In this document: piece by piece, positions 23,245 to 35,700 of the stretch | How positions within the stretch are numbered: the stretch's first letter is position 1 | Layout of the letters: each line of letters opens with the position of its first letter | Source: Gordionus sp. m RMFG-2023 | Taxonomy: Eukaryota > Nematomorpha > Gordioida > Chordodea > Parachordodidae | Direction of reading: 5' to 3' | Assembly: GCF_954871325.1 (NCBI RefSeq) | Contig: NC_088779.1 | Span: 24,352,869-24,416,868, forward strand | Length of the DNA stretch: 64,000 bases | Made by a program: the position numbers and the translations under genes | The notes under the pieces: generated by a model | Database searches by the model: none | What the model was told of the DNA's origin: nothing | What the model saw: the letters and a program-made list of their open reading frames with translations, nothing else

Positions 23245-23589
23245 ATTTCTAAGTATTTTAAAATATACATACAGATTTAGAAGCAGTAAATGTTAACAAT
23301 ATAAATATTTTTATTAATCACTTTTTTTGAACTCTCTGGTTGAACTTTAAGTGGCTCGTGGCCAAGGTTCTCAAATATTTAAAATGTGGAATAATGTTTT
23401 AACATATCCATTGGGGAAATTTGCACCAATATGCCACCTTTGATGATTCCACTTATGGCTTAAACTTTTGAACTTAGTAATATTCATTTTTTTTAAGTAT
23501 TTCTAAATAAATTAGAAAAATAAATAAAAATAAAGTTGATGATCAGAATAATTATTTCTTTTTAAGATACCTTCAAATTTTGATGGGAG

Positions 23590-24170
23590 GACATTGATGA
23601 GCACAATACAATGACAGTTTATATTTGAAAAAAGGTTTGGGAGGCGGATGAGGTTGGGAAATAGGGATTTCAGGATTTCTATCTGCAATATTTGTCGAGG
23701 GATGAGAAAGGTTTAAAAAAAACTGCTGATCCTCCATATACTGTAGAAGAACATTACATTGAAGTGATTGGATACAAGAGGTAGATTATTTTCAAATGAA
23801 AGGATATTGCCTAGGGAAAGTAGAGAGACGGAAAAGTTTAAGACTAGATATTAAGAGCAAGATATACTTTGGTGAATAGGTCGGTTTTTTTTGTGTAAAA
23901 AGGAACAGGGTTGCCCTAAAACGGCTAAAAAAATTATGGGTGTAACAGGAATAAGAATGTTCAGACGTCAAAATCTAAGGATAGGCAAATTGGTTTGGTC
24001 ACTTAGAAAGGATTGCGAACGAATATATAGGAAAATAAATATAAGAAGTTGAAGGTAACAAATAAAAATTGAAATGCCGACCTAATCCTATGAAAGAGTT
24101 GCTGAATGACAGAGATGCATGTAGGACAGGAATTAAGGGTTCCAAAAGAAATCTAGCAATTTATATTAAT
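23590..24170 (+). pseudogene. Decayed 3' end of a LINE related to the one at 34350-37330
   Basis: Pieces of translation resemble the C-terminal tail of the downstream LINE: RMFRRQNLRIG near 23960 (compare RMIRWMCG and RLRWFGH), then EVEGN and RPNPMKELLNDRDACRTG (compare [11 protein letters not shown]). The reading frame changes repeatedly. The fragment looks old, 5'-truncated and non-functional. Confidence 0.5.
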
Positions 24171-25044
24171 GATATTAGATAAGATTATTATTTTCAATTG
24201 TAATTCAAATATATATTATATATAAAATAATGTATACTCGAATATTAGAAAATTATGCTAGAAATATGCAGATTTTTGTTTTTACGTTAATTCAATTTTT
24301 TTTAAAATTTATTTTATTATTTTCTTAAAATAGTTTCATTCTATTTCTGAGCTAGTCTACTTCCAATTTCATTTGAAAATAACTGAAAGTTCAAATTCAA
24401 AATTAGATTTGACTTAGCTTTATTATAATAAATTCTATCCTTAGAATCTATAATAACTCTTAAGAGTTAAATTAGTGCTTTAAGGTTTTCCTCATTCGAT
24501 TTGAAAAGAAGGGTCTTTTCTGATATCACTTTTTTATTTTGGTGATTAGAGAATTTAAAAGATGGTTGTTTATTAAAAAATTCAAACACAAGATAAACTA
24601 TTAAATATTTTTAGTTCCTGAACACTCTTGATTTTCAAGCAAATATCTTGAAAAACAATTAAGAATTAGAATAAATTTTTCAAATAATCAAATATTATCA
24701 TTTATATTTCTACAGAAGTTAATATGGTGCTATTATATTAGTTATTAATTTATATTAAATGCATCAAATGTGTTTAAGAATTTTGAAATTAATGATTTCT
24801 CTTAATGAAATTTAGAATTTATCTGTCATATGGATTTAACAAATAATAATTTTTATTTTGTTCTTCATAAAATGTGTTTAATTTAAAATGCAAAAAACAT
24901 AGGGCTTAGGCCTAAAAATTTAGAAAATTTTGGGCCAGGTTTGCGATTAATAGAGTACAAGCAAAAAATTGAATTTAGAACTAGTCTAATATTTTTTTAC
25001 TTTTGTTTTGAAGAAATCTATCATAAAACATAAAGATACAAAAT

Positions 25045-25223
25045 CGTTCCATTTGAATTATTAAAAAACGCCTAACTCAAGAATTTAACCAGAAAAATAT
25101 TGACTAAGCTTCGAGATTTTTCTAATAGATGTCCAAACCTTTGTACCCGCTATGACCAAAATCTTCAAGCTTGCATAATACTTTTTGGATAATATACTGA
25201 GTTAGGGAGTGATTTCACGTCAC
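25045..25223. mobile_element. Foldback MITE family A, copy A6 (opposite orientation)
   Basis: Contains ACGCCTAACTCAAGAATTTA, then GTCCAAACCTTTGT and GACCAAAATCTTCAAGCTTG, the reverse complement of the A1/A2/A5 core. It ends ACGTCAC before TA (25224-25225). The left border is approximate. Confidence 0.65.
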
Positions 25224-25772
25224 TAATAAAATGAGTAAGATAGGAAAAATGTAGGCTCAAAAAGAATTCACAAATGAATATAGCAAGATTTTGTTCATTT
25301 CCTTGTTTTTTATTCATGATATCAATTATTGAAAAGGATAAATTTAAAATTGATATTTATTCTTGTATGAGATAGGCCATTATTTTATTTATGATGTTAC
25401 TGCTCCCTGGTTAAGGCTGTCCTATTCATTTGTTTGTAGTTTTTGTTAATGAAGAAATTATGATTGTATTTATCTTTTAAATAAATAAAAAATCAAATAG
25501 CTATATAGAGGGAAATAATTAAATTACATAATCCCATGCCTATATAACTTGAATCTATTCAATTTTTAAATTTAGGACATACATAAATGAATGACAATTT
25601 TCTGAAAAAGAAGCCTATTATCTTTTTATCACAACAGCGTAAATCATAGATATTTAACACTATTTTTTTCGCATTTTATTTTTCAGATTATATCAATAAT
25701 AGACAATATTTATTTTTTAATGATTTATATATATATAAATAAACAAATTATTATATAAATATTTTATATAGT

Positions 25773-26191
25773 TTAGGCTTTAGTATATTTTCCCCAAAGA
25801 TGTAATAAAAATACAGATGCTATAAATAACAAGCTCATGACTAATACTGGAACTGGTCCCCTACATAAATGATTAATTTAAAACAAAAAACTTTAACATA
25901 CACTTTAATTCCTGGTGAATCATCTGTATAAAACCTCCACATAGCTCCAGTATTTGCAGCTGTTCGTCCCCTTGAAACATTAGATGATGTTACCGTCTTT
26001 CTGAGAAAGTAAATATTTAGATATATATACAAGTAATAATTTTAACCTTTGTCTTGTGCCACTAGTACCTGCACTCATTCTCGGGATTCCAGTTTTAGGG
26101 CCAGATTTTCCGCCTGAGCCTACAGTAGTAGAACTTGATGATATAGTCTTATAAATATATTATATTATTATATAAATAAGTAATGTACCAT
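25773..26191 (-). CDS. SEC61B: Protein transport protein SEC61 subunit beta, four exons
   Basis: SEC61 beta is the small tail-anchored subunit of the endoplasmic-reticulum translocon. Exons on the minus strand: 26191-26189 (ATG alone), 26147-26047, 26000-25902 and 25860-25773, GT-AG with consistent phases. The protein is 96 residues, the same length as the human protein. The Ser/Gly-rich cytosolic part ([18 protein letters not shown]) is followed by [28 protein letters not shown] and the membrane anchor [20 protein letters not shown], ending [10 protein letters not shown]. The ATG-only first exon rests on a 41-nt intron and is the weakest point; the rest is unambiguous. An AATAAA lies at 25709-25714, under 60 nt past the stop. 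The start faces STAM 289 bp away. Confidence 0.95.
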
Positions 26192-26480
26192 GATATATCT
26201 GATTTGATGCTAAACGTGTAAGAAAATTATTTTTTAATCTTAGCAACACTAAAATCAGCGAGGAAAGTTTAATTAAAATCATGCAATTTTTAAAAAATAA
26301 TTACCAAGAAAGCTTAAAGAACTGATATCTCTGGCTATATAAAAATTATATAATGATATATACAAAAAAAACAACAAATTTAATCTTTTATTTATAATTC
26401 TACAAAATATATAATAAAGAAATTTATTTTGGAAATTTAGGAATTTTAATAGACATTTTGTCGTAAATTTTTTTTTATTG
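26192..26480. promoter_or_regulatory. Short head-to-head intergenic region, probable bidirectional promoter of SEC61B and STAM
   Basis: Only 289 bp separate the two divergent start codons, and no other exon fits. By position this must hold both promoters and 5' UTRs. I see no clear TATA box distinguishable from the AT-rich background. Confidence 0.55.
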
Positions 26481-29400
26481 ATGCCATTCTTAAGATCATC
26501 AACTCCCTTTGATAATGACATAGGTTTAATAAAATATGTTAAACAATGCTAGTTAATCATTATAGAGAAAGCTACTAGTGAAAATAATACTGAAGCAGAT
26601 TGGGGATATATAATAAACATTTGTGACAATGTCAATAAAATACCAGATGGGTAACATAATTTTTAGCCCCATTTATTGTATTTGAAATGATTTTAATTTG
26701 TCTACAGGCATAAGATATGTATTAATTCTTTAAAAAAGCGACTTAGAAGTCAGATACCAAATGTAGTCTTGCAAACATTAACAGTAATCATTATATCTGT
26801 TATGTATATTTATTTGCCAAAGGTGTTGGATTCATGTGTAATCAATTGTGGACAAGCATTTAAATTAGAAATTGCTACTAAAGATTTTTCTAATGAACTT
26901 AAATACCTTATTACTAAAGTAATTTATAGATATAATTAATAAAAATTCTAATTTGCATAAAGGGTCATGGTAAAGTTTCACTAAAAGCTAAAGAACTTAT
27001 TAAAAAGTGGGCTCATGATTTTAAAGATGATCCTGCTTTATTGTATTCTATTTTTATTTCCTATCATATCCAATATTTATTTTAGTTTAATACCATCATT
27101 ATATAATCAATTATTAAGAGATGGCATAAGTTTTGGCTCCCCTAAAACAGTAATACATTGTTTGAATTAAATAGTTGCTTAATAATTTAAATAATTATTA
27201 TACAAAATGTAAAAAAAAAGTGTATATTGTGATCAATTTATAAAACTAGGCAAAAAAAGTTTTAAAGACAAATAACCCTGATTTTGTTGAAAGTAAAGAA
27301 GAAGAAGAAGATATTGCAAAGGGTACAAAGTTCATAATCTTACTACTAATATTAAAAAATTATTTATTTCTATTACTTTACATAGGTTAAGAACTATTAA
27401 ATTTGTTAACAAAACACATAATATTTGGCTTATTAAGATTTACTTTCTTTAGATTTATTTATACATATATTGAATACTTTTGTAATTATTTATTGAATTT
27501 TATAATGTATACTTATTATTGTTTAAAGCTATCCATTTGTCCTTGAAAGATTCTAAAATGTCAACTGTTCCTGTTCTCATTGTAAAGCCAGATGATATCT
27601 CATCTTTATTATATCCTTCCACGAATCCTACAATATCTCCTGGAAATTTAAATTATGGTACCATAAAAAAATTGCCTATACCATTAGCTCGAGCCCTTTA
27701 TGATTTTGAAGCAGTTGAAGACAATGAAATAAGTTTCAAATGTGGAGATAAAGTATTTGTTTTGGATAGTAGGTTTACACAAAAACACTTATTTGAACAT
27801 TTGATAAAAAAATTTCTATAAAATTAAATGAATGTTATTATTTTAAATATTTTGTTTGAGTTTCATACCAAATATCTATCTTTAGTGATGATGAAACAAT
27901 CCTAATTTTTTTGTTAGCTAAGTACCTCTCCTTTGCATGAAAAAAATTTATATTTAGTAAATTTTTTTGTAAATACAATCAAATTGAGAAATTTTTATAT
28001 TTGATATTAAATATAATCGTTAACAAATTATATTTATAGTTTCCAAATAAAAATACACAGTTTTTTAAATATGATTTTACACCATTTTTGCAGTTTTTAA
28101 ATAAATGCCCAGTTTTATAATTATTTTTAATAAATGCTCAGTTTTATAATTATTTTAACAGTTTTAAATTAAATTATCAGTTTTACTAATTTTATTAGGC
28201 CCCAAATGCACTACAATCGGTCAAATTTAACAGAATCTTATTGGCTGCTTATGAACTATGCAGTTTAGGCTAAGGTTTGATACTAAGCTATTGGACCATT
28301 TTAGAAGTTAGTTTAGGGCTATGCAACAAAGATAAGAGTTAGTGTTTATATAAGATTATGATAAATAATTATTTTATTAAAGCCAGACCCATTAATTTCT
28401 GTAAAATCTAACAGATACATGACAGTTTTTATAATTTTTTACCAAACTCCGCAGTTATGGCTAAAGCCTGATACCAGGCTCTTAGACTCAATGGTTAAAT
28501 TACGTGCAATAAAGTTAAGTGTTTGTATTTTTATTAAATCAATAATAATTTTTTGAAACTGTGAAAACATGAATTAGATTTTAAAACTGTGGAATTAATT
28601 ATTTAATTCTGTCAATTTCGATTACTGCAATTATAATACATTATATTAGTTATATTAATGAAACAACTAAACAAAAAAAAATTAATGATATCCAATATAT
28701 ACCAATTTTGTTGAATAAATTATACATTATCGCATTTTATAACTCCCATATTTTGTTAAGGTTATGTTCAAAAGATTTAAACATTCCATTTGAAAATTTT
28801 ATCGAAAAACATGAATCTTTTTTATAAAAAAATAATAATATTAACAAATATTTGTAAAATTTTCAAAATTTTATCATTTGGTATGCAACTTTTAAAAGTT
28901 TTATAAACTTGAAATATTTTAAACAGGTTTTGAATGCAACCAACTTTTTTTTATAAGAAAAATAATTTTCACAAATTAATTTTTCAAGATTTCATTAAAA
29001 TTGAATTTATGCCTATTTTTTTATTCTTCTGTTTATAAAATAGTCTTAATCATTTTTTCCGTTTCTTTATTTTCTCTAATAATTATTAATCAAATAAGAA
29101 ATAATTATCAATTTAGTATAAATTTATTTGGACCTTCTGAAACTACAAATAGTATAATTTTAAATTTTTTTAGCTGAGTTTATAACCTTCTTTATAAAAA
29201 GTTACTAGATCTGGTTGCTTAATTTTTTTTCCTATAAAAGATTCTGACCTTGTTCCTAGAAATTTTAAGAAAATGCTCTGGTTTTCCTTATAAGACTTGG
29301 CTAATGAAAAAACTACAATTTTTTTCGGTAATAAATTATACAAATCATATTAATTAATAGAATTAAAGAAATTTTATTTATTATTTTAAGAAATTTTTAT

Positions 29401-32339
29401 AATTTTTATTCAAATGATACATCTAGTTTAGTTTTTTTTCCCTTCTTTTTATGTTTGAAAAAAAACTTTTTCAAAAAATTGTTTTTTACATCCTTAGACT
29501 TGGCCCAGTTTTATTTTAAAAAAGTTCATTATTTATTCAAAAATTGATTACATTTTTTTAAAAAAAAATAATATACTTATTAAATAAGTTTCTTTTGTGT
29601 TAGAATCCATTCCTTGAAATTTTATGACAAATGTCCCCGATTTTTGGTTTAAAGGGGATAGGGTGGGGATTATTCCAAAATTCAGATATTTTTTAATGCA
29701 TTTGGGTTTAATATTTTATACTTGCATATATAATATCAAAACTATATTATTTTATAATCTTGAAAGATTATTCCCGGTTCATTATTTTTATTTTATCATT
29801 AATAATTTAGTTTTTCCTTCACTCCTTGTGGAGTTCAAAGTTAGCATCATATTTTTTTTCTTTCCATTTATATCTGTCTACACGGTATATGATAGAGGTG
29901 TACAGTTCGAGCCCGAATTTGCTCTCTATAGATCCGATCGATTTTGAAATCCGCCGGATAAAATGTTAATTTAATTATGTATTTCATTAAATAATTTTAT
30001 CTAAACTATAGTTGTAATATGTAATTTTCTTTATTTCTATTTTCTATAAATATTTTCTATGTCATATTAAAAAATTACATATTGATGTTCACTATTTTTC
30101 TCTTCCTATATATATATATATATATAGAAAAGACCTGTAGAGGTACCATTTGTAAGGCCCGGCCCGGATTTATTTAAATTACATTTATTTTTAATTTTTA
30201 TAACTAATAGTGGCCATTTAAAATATTCGGTTTTATAATATACATAAAATTAAAATACTGGCCGGGCTTAGGGCCGGACCTGTAGATCTCTGATACTTAG
30301 TAAAAACATATTTGGTGAGTTTCATCGTTTCAAATTAGGCCCTTCTCGAAACTGAAAATAATTTTGGTATTTTTTTAACGATAATTTTAAGGATTATAAA
30401 ATGATATATATACAATGGGCTTAATATTTATGTAGTAATTTGGGATTATGAGATTTATTTAAACAAAGATGGTGCCCTTATTTGACTTTGAAGGCCCGTA
30501 ACCCCAATTTTTGATAACTATACCTTTAAAATTTTGATTTTTATAAAATATACAATCTGTTTAACATTCATAACAAGCATTTTAAAGCTGGCCGCCCGAA
30601 ACACTGGGTGATTTGCTATCGAATTACTACCCAACTATAAAATTGATTTAAATTGAACATATTTATTATTAGTTTAAATTTTTTTAGAGCATTTGATTAA
30701 ATCAAATAACTTTTAATCAATTAGCCGTTTTTAATTAATCAAATTGTCCGCTTGTTTACCTTGGTACAACCCTATTGAGTGCTAATGTATTTTGCGAAAT
30801 TGGTGCTGATTTTATAAAAGGGGCGATACGCCCTTAAGATTTTTTTTAAGAAATCTCTATCAAATTTTGCAAATTAAAAAAAAATATATGATGAAAAATC
30901 ACAATTTTAAAAAAAAAAAATCAAACAGTTCAAAAAATTTAATATAAATCTGATTTATATACTTTAAAAAAATACCTTATTTTCAAACTATTCTTTTTTT
31001 TTCTTTTTTTGGGAAATTAGTGATTCTAATTGGTGGAGAGGCAAAACTGGTGATACCCAAAAAGAGGGCTTGTTCCCTGCCACGTTCGTCAAATTCATAA
31101 AAAATGAGGAAGACGATATGAAAGAATTCCCAATTGCATCAGATGAGCTCAGAAATAGTGTGGTCAATGGCAAAGACTCGATTAGATCCGCGAACATTAT
31201 AGATGAAGTACATTCTTACTACTTTTTTTGAAACTGGAGGGATCGAATACTGGACCAATTCTTAAATAGTATTTGATTCAATTTTGTAATATAATTATAA
31301 AGTTCGGTCTTTTGGTTTATTGTCCTGAACCGCCTTTGACTCACCGTTGTATAAAAGAAACTGTATACTAGATCGATTTTCGAAAAAAAATACCTGATAT
31401 TTTAAATCTTTTTCGGCCTGATCCGGGTTTTTAATATCAATATTAGGTATGGTCACTAATTTTCACTATTTCTGATAGACTATCACCTCCCAATATACTT
31501 TTTAAATAATATAGAACGTTTTAGACGAATGCTTGACTCTATTGCACCTCGCCGATCCAACTGGAAAAATTGAAGATCCTACGGAGATGTTTGCCACAGA
31601 GAACAAATCTTTGGCCATGAGTTCGCTTATCGACCAGGAATTAGAAAAGGTTAATTTTTCTAATGAAAGTTTAAAGTTAAATTGAGTGGAAATGAATTAT
31701 TTACTATAACCCTTAATTGTTCTCATACTATCAATTATAAATTACTCTCTCACACAATAATCTAGGTTGATGATTGTCACGCCAAATTGTTTGAACTGAA
31801 TCGCAAGCTTAACGAAGCCTTCAAATTTTATAATTACCTTTTGACACCCGTCTCAGCCGTTAATGCGGCTAATATGCTTCATAATCAATCTCAACAACCT
31901 ACTGTCTCAAATCAAAATAATCCTCCAGTAATATCATATTTGTCTTTTTTAAAAAAAAAAATAATAATATCATTATTTTTATTACAAATTAAAAATATTT
32001 AGCTATAGCAACCTCCTTCTCGGTTTCCTTTACGTGTTTTAAATTATACTCACATTTATAAAAAAATTATATAATCAGGAAACCTTTCAATCGCCTCCTA
32101 TTATGAACAATCTCCAAAATAATGTCAATTCACCGTACATAGCACAGAATCAAGAAATCGCAAATACAATTCCCTCGTATATGTATCAAAACGCTGCCCA
32201 AAATTTCCATAATATCGATATTCCTCCCAACTATCAATTAGCCGATTATAACAACCAATCGGTTAGCATGAACATGCCTAATCCAACTTTCCAACCTTCA
32301 GCTAATATCGTTAATTCCATCCAACCACCACACCAATAA
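26481..32339 (+). CDS. STAM: Signal transducing adaptor molecule (ESCRT-0 subunit STAM), 13 exons
   Basis: STAM pairs with HRS in ESCRT-0, which gathers ubiquitinated receptors on endosomes. Exons: 26481-26523, 26566-26650, 26708-26783, 26823-26918, 26963-27042, 27086-27149, 27250-27322, 27529-27772, 31021-31207, 31515-31649, 31766-31927, 32009-32035, 32079-32339. All are GT-AG, phases close, 510 residues (human STAM is about 540). The start MPFLRSSTPFDNDIEKATSE matches STAM. The VHS domain continues WGYIINICD, LDSCVINCGQAFKLE and GHGKVSLKAKELIKKW. A UIM follows (EEEEDIAKAIHLSLKD), then SH3 (ALYDFEAVEDNEISFKCGD...DSNWWRG...EGLFPATFV). Next comes a GAT-like helical region (VLDECLTLLHLADPTG ... 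LFELNRKLNEAFKFYNYLL) and an Asn/Gln/Pro-rich tail. The 27-nt exon 12 is the least certain. The stop TAA is part of an AATAAA. Confidence 0.95.
28195..28560 (+). repeat. Diverged tandem duplication, unit about 180 bp
   Basis: Shared ordered blocks: AAATTTAACAGA / AAATCTAACAGA, CTATGCAGTTTAGGCTAAGG / CTCCGCAGTTATGGCTAAAG, TTGATACTAAGCTATTGGAC / CTGATACCAGGCTCTTAGAC, and GCAACAAAGATAAGAGTTAG / GCAATAAAGTTAAGTG. Confidence 0.6.
30131..30294. repeat. CCGG-rich foldback element, copy B4
   Basis: Starts AGACCTGTAGAGGTACCATT, then TGTAAGGCCCGGCCCGG, and ends GGGCCGGACCTGTAGATCTC, TGAT. It is an inverted repeat of 164 bp lying in a STAM intron. Confidence 0.7.
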
Positions 32340-32340
32340 A
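32335..32340 (+). terminator. AATAAA overlapping the STAM stop codon
   Basis: The final codons CAA TAA followed by A form AATAAA; the stop is inside the putative poly(A) signal, implying a 3' UTR of only a few tens of bases if it is used. Confidence 0.6.
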
Positions 32341-32706
32341 ATATCATCAATTTATATTTTATTGCAGCAATAACTAGCGCTTTACTTTACTACAAATTAT
32401 TCACTTGCCAATTTTAAAAAAAAAATTCTTATATTCAATTTAATATATAAATAAGTCGATAATTTATATAATATTTTATAATATGATCATTATTATTTAT
32501 TTATAATAATAATAATATATTCGTAACTATTTTTTATTAAAAATTTATAGAATTTTTTTAAATATCATTAAACATATTTAATACTAAATATCGTTTACAA
32601 ATAGCATTATTTACATATACTTTATTGCACTATATGTATAGTCATTAAGGCAAAAATACGACATTGACTGAAAATTAAAATTGTAACATCGCTAAGCTAT
32701 GCTTTT
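32340..32706. other. Convergent intergenic region STAM / tyrosine kinase
   Basis: 367 bp of AT-rich sequence between two stop codons. A minus-strand AATAAA at 32621-32626, about 80 nt past the kinase stop, is the likely poly(A) signal of that gene. Confidence 0.5.
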
Positions 32707-35700
32707 TTATAGATGTAATAGATGTCTTAAAGTGCTGCCAACTTTTTTGCCAAACGTTTTTTGGGAGCTCTCCTTCTCCGTCTCTTTGGCTTTCACTGAG
32801 CTATTATTAATCAAAGAGTTCTGTTTAAATTGTAATTTATTCTAAAATTTTATTTTAATTATTTTTACCGCGACTTTTTCTTTGTACAGGTATTCTAATC
32901 TTTCGGTTAGCTCCGCGAAATTTGGTCTCTCATCTGGTTCAGCCAGCCAACACCATTGCATGATTGAATATCTTTTTTAATTTAAAAAAAGAAGAAGTGT
33001 TTTTCTTATTTAAATATTTTATGCTAAGTGCATAGCCAGGAATTTGCTTTGGAGGGGGGGGGGGCGATTTTTAAATATATATATCTAAAATGAACATTAA
33101 AATTTATTAGGGATTAGTGACAAAAAGTTTTGGAAATTTCTTGCCTATATGATCTGTAAAATTATCAAATGTATATTTATGTGTTTAAAATATTTAATTT
33201 TATATAACCTGCATAACTCCGATTTTTAAAATATAAAAACTGAGTTTCGCTGTGAAATGAAATGTAACTGCTAAATATGATACTATTACATATATATATT
33301 ATTAATCACCCTTAATATATATGTGATGAAAAAAGAAAAATTTTATGAGCAGAAAAGTCCAATGAATTTTCTTTACCCGTTTTTATTTCAATTTAGATAT
33401 TAATTTTTTTATCATAGTTTTTAATTTTTATACTGAACATAATCGAATTTTTGATCATTATGCAAACAAGTAAAATATATTGGCGCCCGTTTTTATCAAA
33501 AATTTAAAAAATACAGCAATTTTATTCAAAATTTAAGCGCAGTCCAATTTCTTTTTTTTACTTTTAGATCCCAACAATATTTTTGAGACGAGCCTAAAAT
33601 GATCTCAAATATAAATTAAATATTTAAAATAATCAAATGATCTAGATTAATACACAAATCAAGGTGTAACCAAGGGGGGGATCCCCTCTATTACAAATTT
33701 GCTGAGTCGTTAAAAGGTACTTTTTAATTGGATCTAGATACAGATACATCATTTTAAAATGTATATGTAAGCAGGTACAAATTTTACCATATAGGGTGGT
33801 TCGCTTTTGTTCTCGAACAAAAACTCTTATTATGATAGAACAAATTAATAATAATAAAAATGTCAATGCCTCTATTTTTATCATTCTATCAAACAAATTC
33901 TCCTTTAAGCTAGCATTTATTTTTACAAAAATCCATTAAACTTATAATTTATTCATTAAAAGTCAGGGGAGTATCTATAAAATTATTTTAAAAATTCAAA
34001 TAAATTTATTTGCTTAAAATAATTTTATGCATTAATGGTATTATTTTTTAATTAATGGACGTCATGACTAAGCAAGGATTTATGTATTTTTTTATAGTAG
34101 GAAGAGGAACAAAATGAGTGTTTGCAAAACGTTTTTTAACGTACACGATAAAAATATCCTTCACAATCTTGAACTGATATCTATATATATTTAAATGGGG
34201 GAAAATGTAATATATATATATATTTAACTTTATGTAATATTTTATATATAAGTTTTAATATTATATATAATAGTTTTAATATTATTTTATACATTTATTT
34301 TTTTTATTATTTTAGTTTTATATTTTTTAATATATATTTATTTAAATTATATGCAGCGGGAGAAGTCGTCGATGTATTGCACTGAAGGCATATAGATGTG
34401 TGCTACATACAGGAGACTAGATGGAAAGGAAATGGGACCAGAATGATTGGCTAGACTAGCGAAAAATATAAATTCTTTTGGCAAGGAAGTAATGATGGTA
34501 AGGCGTTTCGGAGAAATTGGTAGACAAAGTAGTCGAAGTGAGAAGGCTAGATAACCAGATAATGATTATCAAGATAATTTTTGGTAGAAAGCTATATAAT
34601 ATTATCTCAGCATATGTTCCTCAGGTTGAAAGAAGTGAAGAAGAGAAAGATATATTTTAGGACAGTCTATTGGGGGTGACATCGAGACTGGCAAATGAAA
34701 AGGGGATTATCCTGGCTGGTGATCTGAATGAACATGTGGGAGCGAGTAATGAGGGTTATGAAGAAGTACATGGAAGGTTCAGTTATGGCATGAGAAATTT
34801 GGTAGGAGCGAGGATTTTAGATTTTAGTGATGCTATGGATATGATTGTCTGTTATACAATGTTTAAGAAAGAATCCGAGAAGATGGTGACTTATAAGTCG
34901 GGTAGTACCAAAAGTGCAGTGGATTACTTGTTATTGAGATGTGAGCGATGTAGAGTAAAGATGTGAAAGTGATACCGGGAGAGGAATGTATAAATCAGCA
35001 TCGACTAGTTGTAGGAGATCTCACTCTTAAAGGTGCCAGGATCACTAAAAGAAAGTTTGTGCCAAGGCTAAAGGTTTGGAAATTGAAGGAGGAGAGTGCT
35101 AATTCAATATGACATTGGCGATTAGGGAGGCGGAGGTGGCACAAGCATCTGGGGTAAATGACAAGTGGGAAGCCAAGAAGAAAGCCTGGGTGATGACAAC
35201 TGAGGATGTATGTGGGACAAAAGGGCCGCCTATACATAAGGAAACTTAGTGGTGGAACCCGGAGGTAGTGAAAGCCGTGGATGAGAAACGGAGGTGTTTC
35301 AAAGTATGGTATAATAGCAAAGAAACGATATTTACAAGATGGCTAAAAGAAATTCTAAGTAATTAATATCGAAGGCTCAAGAAGAAAAAAGTTACGAGTT
35401 TGCTAAAGAAATGGAATGCGCTGATGGAATTGGAAATATGGTTCGAATGGCAAAGCAGATCTCAAAAAAGAGGCAGGGTGTGATAGGTGTAAAGTGTTTG
35501 AAAAATATGGAAGGAAAAATGGTGATTGATAGTAGTGGTATTAAGAACACCTGGAAGATTTACATGAAATGACTTTTGAATGAAGAAAATGAATGGAATA
35601 AAAATGTTAGTTGTGCAAAGATAGAAGGTCTAAAATGTAAATTTGGCATGGAGGAGATAAAGAGAGCAGTGAAAAAGATGAAAAAAAGGAAAGGCATCGG

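Larger units (their letters stand above)
23250..25772. other. Intergenic region between the LTR element and SEC61B
   Basis: Holds a decayed LINE tail (about 23590-24170) and foldback copy A6 (about 25045-25223). No host exon seen. Confidence 0.5.
27773..31020 (+). other. Oversized STAM intron 8 interrupting the SH3 domain
   Basis: 3.25 kb, against 42-200 nt for most other STAM introns. Contains a diverged tandem duplication (28195-28560), foldback copy B4 (30131-30294) and AT-rich sequence. No nested gene recognised. Confidence 0.7.

Noticed and set aside
26279-26521. Minus-strand open frame beginning MSLSKGVDDL
   Set aside because: Overlaps STAM exon 1 on the other strand; the STAM reading MPFLRSSTPFDND joins in phase to the VHS exon.
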